Positions 9,302-17,027 of a stretch of DNA of 62,436 nt are shown piece by piece. Below the pieces are notes generated by a model. That model did not search any database. It saw only the letters and a list, made by a program, of their open reading frames with translations, and had not been told where the DNA came from. The stretch is from a virus. The stretch's first letter is position 1. Each line of letters starts with the position of its first letter. The translations under genes were made by a program, and so were the position numbers. The stretch spans positions 1 to 62,436 of IMG/VR virus record IMGVR_UViG_3300023440_000005; one strand, 5' to 3'.

Positions 9302-10834
9302 TTAGTTGGTCTCGTTATCAATTATTAATTCAACGATTTTATTCTTGATATCAGGTACTATAGGACAGCGTTTAGTATTTGAACCAAATACTTCCACAAC
9401 CCTATCAGCTCTAGCAGTAAGTATCCAAGTATATAAACTTAACTCATCAACTAGCTCATTTACTGCATTTACTGCTATATTTATTACCTTTTGCTGGGCT
9501 TTCCTTTTACTATTCAAAACCCTAGTATATGGATAGTACTTAACAAATTTTTCTGCTAATTGCCCATCTAACTTCATCCTACCATCTACTGGCGAAATTG
9601 TAAGATCGCTAGCATCCTCATGGGGATATGTTGTTAGTAGCAGTGCTAGATAGTGATGTCCTCTAGACCACAAAACCTCTTCTGCTACACATAGCATCTT
9701 GGCTATAGTAAGCTTATTGAAGTAGGGCATACTTCTAACACTTATAACTCTCTTAAACACATATGCTAGCAATACTAACTTTATATCTACTATAATAGAT
9801 TTATTTATTATAGATACAGATTTCATTGTAGTGTCCAATGATTCTAACTGAATATTATGTGATAGTTGCTGTGCTATACCTCTTAAATCACTGATACTAT
9901 GCTCCAGTTCAACCACCTCACCAGGGGATATAGATGATTTAATTTTATAAGATTCTAAAATAGATATCTTAGAGCCCCCATCGGTTATGTTTTCATCAAA
10001 TACTTTCTCCTTATAAAGATTCTCATAGTTGTTATCTCTATTCTCAGCTTTCTGGTTTATATATCTATGTAGATATGATATGGCGTTATATTGATCATCA
10101 ATTCCTCGTAGATCACAGATTACTAACTTACGAACGCATAGATTACATAACAGCCAGTTTGTGTAATCTTCAGACGATATCCCCATGAGGATGCTGTCTG
10201 GTCTAAATTTATTGCCTAATATAGCTTCTATATATCGATATAACTTCAATACAGGTTCTAGATTATCAATGTTGGTATATTTAACTAAACGGAATGCATA
10301 ATACTCTTTAAAGTTGGTACCGCTGTTCTTTCTATTATTAGCAATATACTCACCCCATATACCCATCATAGGTCTGAGCATAAGACTTATGCACATTAGA
10401 TCAGAATAATCACTTCTGATATATGTCTTATCCCTACTAGTATTAATATCCACATTACGAACATATTCTGTTGGTATGTTAGAAGGTATGCGTATATTAG
10501 ATTTAAAACTGACATAACGTTTGAGATCATCAAATTGATGAAATTCATACAAAGCTTTAACTGCAAGGGCTATATCCTCTACCATGTTATCTTGGAAGAT
10601 TATATTAGTTAATAGCTCATGAAGTCTAACATAGATACTATATATAGCATCTTGAGTTTCTTCAGGCAATCCTGACCAGTATTTGTTAATTTCCTCAAAG
10701 ATATCATACTCAGCTTGAAAGGTCCTCCTCCCAAATACACTAACGCTAAATACTACAGACATACCCTTATGTTCTATTGATACCTCTGGGGGCTCAATAG
10801 CTAAATGTAAGTTGGTGCTTATAAACATCCTCAT
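9302..10834 (-). CDS. nvRNAP fifth subunit (phiKZ gp68-like)
   Basis: 510-aa, mainly helical protein with no similarity I can see to bacterial RNAP subunits. It is first in a transcription unit that continues to the gp69-position gene, the gp70-position gene and nvRNAP beta C. That is the order around phiKZ gp68, and the length fits. Phage gp68 is the fifth nvRNAP subunit, needed for promoter recognition and taking part of the sigma-factor role. The assignment is by synteny and size. A TATA-like promoter with a 5' stem-loop lies about 20-60 nt upstream of the ATG. Confidence 0.7.
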   Translation of the reverse strand: MRMFISTNLHLAIEPPEVSIEHKGMSVVFSVSVFGRRTFQAEYDIFEEINKYWSGLPEETQDAIYSIYVRLHELLTNIIFQDNMVEDIALAVKALYEFHQFDDLKRYVSFKSNIRIPSNIPTEYVRNVDINTSRDKTYIRSDYSDLMCISLMLRPMMGIWGEYIANNRKNSGTNFKEYYAFRLVKYTNIDNLEPVLKLYRYIEAILGNKFRPDSILMGISSEDYTNWLLCNLCVRKLVICDLRGIDDQYNAISYLHRYINQKAENRDNNYENLYKEKVFDENITDGGSKISILESYKIKSSISPGEVVELEHSISDLRGIAQQLSHNIQLESLDTTMKSVSIINKSIIVDIKLVLLAYVFKRVISVRSMPYFNKLTIAKMLCVAEEVLWSRGHHYLALLLTTYPHEDASDLTISPVDGRMKLDGQLAEKFVKYYPYTRVLNSKRKAQQKVINIAVNAVNELVDELSLYTWILTARADRVVEVFGSNTKRCPIVPDIKNKIVELIIDNETN

Positions 10835-10851
10835 AACAACGTCTCCGGTTA

Positions 10852-10892
10852 TTCGATAGCAACATTACTATCAATTATAGTATATATGAGTC
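10852..10892 (-). promoter_or_regulatory. Putative early promoter plus 5' stem-loop for the gp68-like gene
   Basis: The minus strand reads CATATATACTATAATTGATAG, then eight bases, then CTATCG. The box and the stem-loop directly after it match those before nvRNAP beta C almost base for base. A GGAG ribosome site and the ATG follow. Confidence 0.65.
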
Positions 10893-10921
10893 AATATATC
10901 TAACTACCTATTTTTTATTAG

Positions 10922-10951
10922 CTACAACTACTAGGATCCTAGTAGTTGTAG
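10922..10951. terminator. Perfect 30-bp palindrome, probable transcription terminator
   Basis: A perfect inverted repeat (arm CTACAACTACTAGGA and its complement) with no spacer sits between the end of the SSB-tailed gene and the promoter of the gp68-like gene. There is no T-tract on either side, so its terminator role is inferred from position. Confidence 0.55.
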
Positions 10952-10963
10952 TGAAATGTTATG

Positions 10964-11608
10964 TTAGAAGGGTATGTCATCATCAAACGTCACTTCTGTT
11001 TTTGCATTGTTTGCAATAGGCGTATTAGGCTTAGTCCTATTATACACCCCTTTCTCTCTAAATGCCGCACATAATCCTCCATAAACTCTATCTAGGAATG
11101 TTATTAGTGCCAAGGTATGTCGTTTTGAACCTTCAGTTTTAGACATCTGGGACCCATCCGCCATAGTAACAGCATGAAAGAACGATAGTGTAGATTCAAA
11201 TTTGAGTTTAGGTCTGTTACCATCATTAGATAATAGACTTATCCAACAAATTCCCTCAGCATCTTTACCTAATAACACTGAGGTCATAACTGTAAGATCA
11301 CCTTTCACACCATCTACAGTAGGTCTAAACTTACATTCGACCTTGACTTTATTATCATTAGGACCATTTACAATTTCTCTCCATATATCTAGTAATACAA
11401 AAAAGGACTCCGGATCAAATGCTGCATAAATAATACCATATCGTTCCGTATCATCTGGATCGTTAGTGTATACTGTAATCCTAGGACAACTATCCCTAAT
11501 GCAAAAACATAATTTAGCAGCTTTTGCATTAGGTTTATTTTTAGGTCTAGTCCACATCGTAAATCTAGATAGTTCTTTTATTTCAACTGCTTTATTATCA
11601 TCTGCCAT
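10964..11608 (-). CDS. Putative single-stranded DNA-binding protein with SSB-type acidic tip
   Basis: 214-aa protein whose last residues are EVTFDDDIPF, ending in DDDIPF exactly like E. coli SSB. In bacteria that tip docks repair and replication partners such as exonuclease I, RecQ, PriA and the clamp-loader chi subunit. Before it lie a flexible polar linker (residues 185-203) and a beta-rich body (residues 10-160). I cannot confirm an OB fold by eye. It is the last gene of the operon with the SbcD-like nuclease, which suits a recombination/replication role. It could be a true phage SSB or a non-homologous protein that has captured the SSB tip. Confidence 0.7.
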   Translation of the reverse strand: MADDNKAVEIKELSRFTMWTRPKNKPNAKAAKLCFCIRDSCPRITVYTNDPDDTERYGIIYAAFDPESFFVLLDIWREIVNGPNDNKVKVECKFRPTVDGVKGDLTVMTSVLLGKDAEGICWISLLSNDGNRPKLKFESTLSFFHAVTMADGSQMSKTEGSKRHTLALITFLDRVYGGLCAAFREKGVYNRTKPNTPIANNAKTEVTFDDDIPF

Positions 11609-11612
11609 TATT

Positions 11613-12467
11613 CTATATTCTCATTAAAGTGGTGATTAAAAAAGGATCTTGCAATTTAACTTTTAAATCTAATCGTATTTTAGCCTCTGTTGTAGCTGCA
11701 GTCCAGTTTGAGTCTTTAGCTATTTTTAATATCTCATTCCGTATAACATTAGGATACGGGTTTATTATGACTCTATCCCCAAAGACCACCAGCAACATCT
11801 TATTAAAGGGTATATTATTTATATACTCACCATTGACTTTAGCATATTTTGTACTCCAGGTATTTGGTGTTTTAAGCCTACCAGTATTGGACTCCAATAG
11901 ATCCATACTCTTATATTTCCCATAGTCAATTAAGTCTATTGGCATATGAGTGTGTATAAGAACTGAACCACGGGTTTTCTCATTTAAGGTGCTATTATAC
12001 CTATTAATAGATAGATCGTCTAGCTTTTTAATAAGTTTTCTATATCTATTATAAAAATCCTGTTGTAAAATAGTTTTGGGATGTTTAACTATGGCACTCT
12101 TACACCAACTCCCGACCCAAACATCCTGATATGTCATAGTGTAAAAGATCGGTTTGATAATATCATTACCTTCTTGATCAAATAAACTATATATTACATC
12201 TATCTCTTGTCTTAAGGTATCGGCTAAATCTTCTATACTAGTTGATTGTACATCAATACTTTTCATACTACCAACTAGATTACGATAAAGTGTAAAAACG
12301 TTAATGAAAACATCATTGTACTTTTTGAGATTCACTTTGTTAGGTACCATCCTACTGGAATCATATGGTGCCTCTCTAGGACTAAATAAACTCTCGAAAG
12401 CTAAACCCGTGCCAATGCTTAAGGGAAATGATGAGGTGTTACGATCCGATAAAGCGTTATATTTCAT
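11613..12467 (-). CDS. Hypothetical protein following the SbcD-like nuclease
   Basis: 284-aa protein of unknown function, with no membrane segment and no catalytic motif that I recognise. It has short hydrophobic beta-like runs such as KMLLVVFGDRVIINPYP near residue 225. Its start overlaps the end of the SbcD-like nuclease by 11 nt, and it ends 4 nt before the SSB-tailed gene. Tight coupling between a nuclease and an SSB-like protein suggests it is a partner in DNA processing; that is inference. Confidence 0.65.
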   Translation of the reverse strand: MKYNALSDRNTSSFPLSIGTGLAFESLFSPREAPYDSSRMVPNKVNLKKYNDVFINVFTLYRNLVGSMKSIDVQSTSIEDLADTLRQEIDVIYSLFDQEGNDIIKPIFYTMTYQDVWVGSWCKSAIVKHPKTILQQDFYNRYRKLIKKLDDLSINRYNSTLNEKTRGSVLIHTHMPIDLIDYGKYKSMDLLESNTGRLKTPNTWSTKYAKVNGEYINNIPFNKMLLVVFGDRVIINPYPNVIRNEILKIAKDSNWTAATTEAKIRLDLKVKLQDPFLITTLMRI

Positions 12468-13584
12468 TATGTACCTCCTTAAGCTCCTGTTCTATAATTG
12501 AGACTTCACTATCGTTTAAATCATACTTATCTACCATACTCCCTTTAAGAAGTTTAAGTATGTTATCGGATGTTATGGTTATGGGTTTATATTCTAAGGT
12601 AGTTAATGTAGTCTTTACAACATCACCTGTCTCCACCAACACCTTAGAAAATGTATACATTGGATACTTTAATCGTATCTCATCTAACGAACTATATATA
12701 TGATTATCTCTAGTAGCTTTTATTCTCACATAACTATTATGAGGTATATTAGCTAACTGTTTCTTTAACGACCTGAGAGCTTTATCAGTATCTTTAAATC
12801 TTATATTAATAGTCTTATAGATCTTACTATTTTTATTATGTATGAAGTAGTATCTAGGATTAGGTCCTATGTGTACTAAGATAGCACCCTTATCCTCCTC
12901 CTCCCCATGGGAAAGTCTATCAAAACTACCTTGGGCTAATATACGTTTATACGTACTAAAAGTATGAAAATGTCCTATATTTATGAAGTATTTAACTATA
13001 TTAAGATATGCAGCTTCACTATGGGTATCTATTCTATCATGGAGATTGCCTACTTGATATTTAAAACATCCATGCATAATAGCTATATCTACCTCTTCTA
13101 TACCAACTTTATTTAAGGCTTCCTTAACATGTTCAAAAGTAAGTTCTGTTTTAGCAGTCCACTCATCAGGGACATATAAAACAGTTAGACTTATATCTTC
13201 AATAACCTCTATATGTAACGTATCTATATAGCGTATATCGACATCTTTAAATGATAACTCCGCCATTGTAGTCACAATCCTAGACTGTTTCCAATCATGA
13301 CTAGGAGTGCCCTCTAAAACCCGTAGTTTTATATTATACCGTTTACAGAATGACATAAGTCTAAATAACCATATAGTAACTGCGTGGCTATCATAACTAT
13401 TGAAATCTAAAAGTCTATCAAACATATCTCCGGCTATAAATATAAGATCCAGTGTGGTATATGGTGAACTTTCTGTAAAGTTATTAAAGAAGTCATTGAA
13501 GTGATTTATTATCTCCTCAGTACTAGTTTTCTTATGTCCAAAATGTATATCTGATACTACCAAGTACGATAGATCCTTAGTCAT
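12457..13584 (-). CDS. SbcD/Mre11-like metallophosphoesterase nuclease
   Basis: 375-aa calcineurin-like phosphoesterase of the SbcD/Mre11 type. Metal-binding motifs appear in order: DIHFGH near residue 12, AGDMFD near 50, a GxxxHD variant (EGTPSHD) near 90, HGC near 170 and GHFH near 205. Mre11/SbcD nucleases process double-strand ends and hairpins, normally with an SMC-like ATPase (SbcC/Rad50). No SbcC partner is encoded in the window. It overlaps both neighbours by 8-11 nt in an operon with the SSB-tailed protein, so it probably works in phage replication or recombination. Confidence 0.85.
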   Translation of the reverse strand: MTKDLSYLVVSDIHFGHKKTSTEEIINHFNDFFNNFTESSPYTTLDLIFIAGDMFDRLLDFNSYDSHAVTIWLFRLMSFCKRYNIKLRVLEGTPSHDWKQSRIVTTMAELSFKDVDIRYIDTLHIEVIEDISLTVLYVPDEWTAKTELTFEHVKEALNKVGIEEVDIAIMHGCFKYQVGNLHDRIDTHSEAAYLNIVKYFINIGHFHTFSTYKRILAQGSFDRLSHGEEEDKGAILVHIGPNPRYYFIHNKNSKIYKTINIRFKDTDKALRSLKKQLANIPHNSYVRIKATRDNHIYSSLDEIRLKYPMYTFSKVLVETGDVVKTTLTTLEYKPITITSDNILKLLKGSMVDKYDLNDSEVSIIEQELKEVHNEI

Positions 13585-14146
13585 ACTCGATATCCAAATC
13601 TATACTAGGTATGTCTTTGGTATTATTAGGACTAAGATATCCATAACGGTCTAATATAGTATTCCATGTAAGTATGCTATTGACCCCTATAGCATCATGC
13701 TCACCTATAGCTTGTATCTTTTTATTCAACTCCCCATTAAGATATTTATCAGCTATTATAGGTAATGCTTTAAGCTGTAGCTCATATTGGGAGATTATAT
13801 CACTGAATGATTCGCCTGGTTCACGTTTTGACGTGTCGATTATCCCAGTATGATATAGGGATGGCGTAATAAAGAGAACTTCGGAAGTAATATCATCCAA
13901 TATCTCTATTTCGGAAGTGGGCGAGCCGGCTATGGTCACCCACTCTGATAATACCTCAATACCTTCTGGGATAGGTGTCATCCCGGTTAGGTATGGGAGA
14001 AAATAATTTATAAATAAATTCTCAGACATTTTACCCCTAGGTCTATTAACTACTAGCTGGTTATAAAAATCATCAGCTTCAGACTTGAGTTTAACTATAA
14101 GTTGTTTTCTTATAACGTTGTCATTCATATCAGTTTCTTCACTCAT
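13577..14146 (-). CDS. Hypothetical acidic protein upstream of the SbcD-like nuclease
   Basis: 189-aa acidic protein of unknown function ending in an Asp/Glu-rich tail (IDLDIEYD). It overlaps the next gene by 8 nt and the previous one by ATGA, which places it firmly in the operon. No motif recognised. Confidence 0.65.
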   Translation of the reverse strand: MSEETDMNDNVIRKQLIVKLKSEADDFYNQLVVNRPRGKMSENLFINYFLPYLTGMTPIPEGIEVLSEWVTIAGSPTSEIEILDDITSEVLFITPSLYHTGIIDTSKREPGESFSDIISQYELQLKALPIIADKYLNGELNKKIQAIGEHDAIGVNSILTWNTILDRYGYLSPNNTKDIPSIDLDIEYD

Positions 14147-14556
14147 TTTGCACCATTATTTAAAGAAATAATCTTATTTATTTTACTATCTGTTATATCT
14201 ATTAATTTAGATATATCGTAGGAAACTCCAGACTTATCTACAAATGATAGGTAAATACTTATACTAGCATGTGAAATATCTTCATTATTAGATACTTCGC
14301 TAACCTCTACTACTACATTATCAAAGTATCTATTAAAATAGATACTTAACGTTGATTGGACTAATTGTATTGTATCATTTATATTCTTTTGTGTATGTTG
14401 TATGATCCAAGGTAATGATGAAATATTATCTTGATATATATACGATTGACTATAATCTGATGTAAAAAAATGACTAAGTAGGTAATCTGCTAATCGCATA
14501 CTATTATCTATCCACCCATCATCACTTAATGATGGTAATGGTTTATTGGTTATCAT
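14143..14556 (-). CDS. Hypothetical 137-aa protein
   Basis: Unknown function. The reading frame is open from 14580 with a TTG, but I place the start at the ATG at 14556 (MITNKPLP), which has a TAGGAG ribosome site 5-9 nt upstream; the longer start would lie inside a palindrome. The protein shows amphipathic beta-like segments (VVVEVSEVS, SISIYLSFVD) and no known motif. The stop overlaps the next start as ATGA. Confidence 0.6.
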   Translation of the reverse strand: MITNKPLPSLSDDGWIDNSMRLADYLLSHFFTSDYSQSYIYQDNISSLPWIIQHTQKNINDTIQLVQSTLSIYFNRYFDNVVVEVSEVSNNEDISHASISIYLSFVDKSGVSYDISKLIDITDSKINKIISLNNGAK

Positions 14557-14571
14557 AATAACTCCTAAATA

Positions 14572-14601
14572 CCCACACAACTTTAATTAAAGTTGTGTGG
14601 G
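14572..14601. terminator. Perfect 30-bp palindrome between genes
   Basis: A perfect inverted repeat (arm CCCACACAACTTTAA) sits between two co-directional genes. There is no T-tract. It may be a terminator, an attenuator or an mRNA 3'-end processing site. Confidence 0.5.
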
Positions 14602-14610
14602 ATGCTACTT

Positions 14611-15225
14611 TTAAGCTAGTATATCAGTAGGATCTTCCCCTGCCTCTAAACATATTCTAGCCAGTTCCCAAGTGTTAATAATGTCAACTTTATTATCTAG
14701 AGTTAACTCATCAACCTCCCCATCTAACGTATCGTGAATATAACTATTCATAACCCAATGATCATTATTAATTACTATCATACCATCCATAACACGCCTA
14801 TAGTCATAATGACTATCTGCGAATGCTAGTGGAAAGTTATCAATATAGGAATCGCTATAACCATCTATTCGTTGATTATGATATGCCTTACGAATAGATG
14901 GTTCGGCCATCATATATCTTTGCATTATACCTTGAGCATTTCGTACCTCCTCTATTGTATCCATTTCATAAATGGCATTAGGCTGTCTCTTACCCACAGT
15001 CTTCCTTAACACCATACGAGCTGCATTTATTGCAGCACTATTATTAATCAATGCATACTGCTCTGATGCAGACTGCATGAAACTCCTACCCGCATCAGTT
15101 AATCTCGTGGATATGTTAGCAATATTATCGTTAATATATCCTACTACACTAGAGGGTACTTCCGGTAGTGCCAGATAATTAAATGATCTAGGATCATCTG
15201 CAAGTATAACATTTACTATAGCCAT
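14611..15225 (-). CDS. Hypothetical protein following nvRNAP beta-prime N
   Basis: 204-aa protein of unknown function, mostly helical, with an acidic C terminus (EAGEDPTDILA). It lies 18 nt downstream of nvRNAP beta-prime N and shares its transcript. A palindrome right after its stop may end or reduce transcription here. No membrane segment or recognised motif. Confidence 0.65.
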   Translation of the reverse strand: MAIVNVILADDPRSFNYLALPEVPSSVVGYINDNIANISTRLTDAGRSFMQSASEQYALINNSAAINAARMVLRKTVGKRQPNAIYEMDTIEEVRNAQGIMQRYMMAEPSIRKAYHNQRIDGYSDSYIDNFPLAFADSHYDYRRVMDGMIVINNDHWVMNSYIHDTLDGEVDELTLDNKVDIINTWELARICLEAGEDPTDILA

Positions 15226-15243
15226 TTTTAACCACCTTTTTAT

Positions 15244-16656
15244 CTAAAAATTTAACCATTGAGAGGTAGATGCAACTACCGATTTTGACAGGTTTAGATT
15301 GTTACTTGCTTTGTGCGGTTTGTCCATTAGTAACATATTAAACTTAGGATCAAATGGGTACATCAGATCTTTCATTATCTTATCTGGACAAAGTGAGAAG
15401 TAAATGGCGTCTCCATCATAATCAGCATTCAAGGATCTTGTATTAAGTATATTAAGTGATAAGGTTGGATCCCTAGGATCTGTTTTAATTTTACCTAACT
15501 TCATCCTTAAAATGGACCCTTGTAATAATGATGGATTCCTACCTATCAGAAAATATAATGGTTCTCCAGGTATGGAATATAAACTCTTAAGTATGCCATC
15601 TAATACCTCATCATATATATTTATAGCAGTGAAAATCTTATTTAAAGCCCCATTATGACTATATCCTAACCTCATCAATTTATTAATTAAATAAGGTCTG
15701 AATATAACTAAAGATACACCCCATGGTAAATGTATATCATTGTAGTCGTGGTGACCCACCAAGTTAGTCACCACGGCTCTCCCGGATAAATTGGTGCGTG
15801 TACCATATACATGCCCTCTAAAAATCCGTCGTTTTTGATTAAGCTTCTCCTTAAAAAATAGACTATAATATCCACATAATAGATCTAACGATCTAAATGT
15901 TCGATTCTGCTTTACCATCGGTTTAATGGTATCTAGGTTATCTATGCCAGTTAACATCTGAATGGCATCAATAGCCATGATTACTATCTTATCGGTAGAT
16001 ACTCCAAATGGGGTCTTTTCTATAATAAGAACGTTTCTATTAGGCAAGGGTAAATGGTTAGTAAATATCTTATCACGATCCCTAAGTATTAACTCCTTAA
16101 GACTATCTTTAACACCATACTTAAGTCTAAATTCCTTCATGCCTAATAATACTTCTATAATAGAATCAAAATTAGTTATGAAATTATTATAACCCCTGTC
16201 AAAATTTTGTTCCCTTACCTTAGTTAGTAATTCTCTAGCAGCTTTACTATTAGACTTAACCCTATATGACGTATCCATCAAATAGTTCATTACACTAAAG
16301 CCTGATTTTGTAAACCTCTCCTTTAACATAATGAGTATTATAGGAGATATTAACTTATCTATTCCCTCTGGCTTATTAACCCATAATAGGGAATAGATAT
16401 TAGATTCTATGGGAGATAAGACTTCCATATTACAATTGGGGCATATGGTATTAACTGAGAATACCCCTTTCGTAGACCCACACCCACAAGTGGGTATAAG
16501 CGATACATTATCACTAGTATAATACGTTGATACTATATTACTTATTTGCTCTCTCTCCTCATTATCTTTACCCTCTAAATTGTTAATTATAACTGGGGGA
16601 TATGGGAGGTTTTCAAAAACCTCCTCTAAATTAATCAATTTTTGGAATATGGGCAT
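15244..16656 (-). CDS. nvRNAP beta-prime subunit, N-terminal part
   Basis: 470-aa N-terminal half of a split RNA polymerase beta-prime subunit. It has a cysteine cluster near residues 57-75 (CGCG...CPNC) in the zinc-ribbon position. RGHVYGTRTNLSGRAVV near residues 280-296 corresponds to the bacterial KRVDYSGRSVI segment. The active-site loop NADYDGD lies near residue 412; its three aspartates bind the catalytic magnesium, and the usual F is Y. The chain stops 54 residues after this loop; the remainder is the gene at 1899-3905. Being next to ChmA, it matches phiKZ gp55 beside gp54. Confidence 0.92.
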   Translation of the reverse strand: MPIFQKLINLEEVFENLPYPPVIINNLEGKDNEEREQISNIVSTYYTSDNVSLIPTCGCGSTKGVFSVNTICPNCNMEVLSPIESNIYSLLWVNKPEGIDKLISPIILIMLKERFTKSGFSVMNYLMDTSYRVKSNSKAARELLTKVREQNFDRGYNNFITNFDSIIEVLLGMKEFRLKYGVKDSLKELILRDRDKIFTNHLPLPNRNVLIIEKTPFGVSTDKIVIMAIDAIQMLTGIDNLDTIKPMVKQNRTFRSLDLLCGYYSLFFKEKLNQKRRIFRGHVYGTRTNLSGRAVVTNLVGHHDYNDIHLPWGVSLVIFRPYLINKLMRLGYSHNGALNKIFTAINIYDEVLDGILKSLYSIPGEPLYFLIGRNPSLLQGSILRMKLGKIKTDPRDPTLSLNILNTRSLNADYDGDAIYFSLCPDKIMKDLMYPFDPKFNMLLMDKPHKASNNLNLSKSVVASTSQWLNF

Positions 16657-16658
16657 AA

Positions 16659-16814
16659 CTACTGCCCTCTTAAGGGTTCTGAAGATATCTTCAGAAGTCC
16701 TTCATCCCAGAATTCCTTAGCTACTGACATAATAGCCTTAGACGACGCCTCTGACTTAACTATAACCTCACGCTCACCTTTCTTGGTGACTACTACTACT
16801 TTAAAATTTAACAT
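16659..16814 (-). CDS. Small 51-aa protein between chmA and nvRNAP beta-prime N
   Basis: A short gene in the leader of the nvRNAP beta-prime operon. It has an excellent ribosome site (AAGGAGAG 5-7 nt before the ATG), and its stop lies 2 nt before the beta-prime ATG, so the two are translationally coupled. The product is basic at the N terminus (MLNFKVVVVTKKGEREV), then a helix with an acidic, tryptophan-containing patch (SVAKEFWDEGLL). Function unknown. Its fixed place next to an RNAP subunit makes an RNAP-associated or regulatory peptide possible. Confidence 0.7.
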   Translation of the reverse strand: MLNFKVVVVTKKGEREVIVKSEASSKAIMSVAKEFWDEGLLKISSEPLRGQ

Positions 16815-16842
16815 ATTTCTCTCCTTTTTTTTATTTAAATGG

Positions 16843-16882
16843 TTGATAATACTACTATCATATACAGTATATATGACTGTAT
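16843..16882 (-). promoter_or_regulatory. Putative early promoter plus 5' stem-loop for the nvRNAP beta-prime N operon
   Basis: The minus strand reads CATATATACTGTATATGATAG and then a short TGATA/TATCA stem-loop, the same arrangement as before the other nvRNAP genes. The 51-aa gene follows. Confidence 0.6.
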
Positions 16883-16959
16883 AATAATGATCATATCCTA
16901 AACCATTACGTTACGGCGATTGTAAAAGTTAGGTATAACTATTTAATAAACCCCTACAT

Positions 16960-17009
16960 TAAAAAAAAGATAGTATACACCTCAACATCATAAAGATGTT
17001 GAGGTGTAT
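16960..17009 (-). terminator. Rho-independent terminator of chmA
   Basis: A 15-bp stem (ATACACCTCAACATC and its complement at 16975-17009) with a 5-nt loop is followed on the minus strand by a T-tract at about 16961-16968. It lies 18 nt after the chmA stop, as expected for a very highly expressed gene. Confidence 0.85.
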
Positions 17010-17027
17010 GTTAGTTATAACAATATA

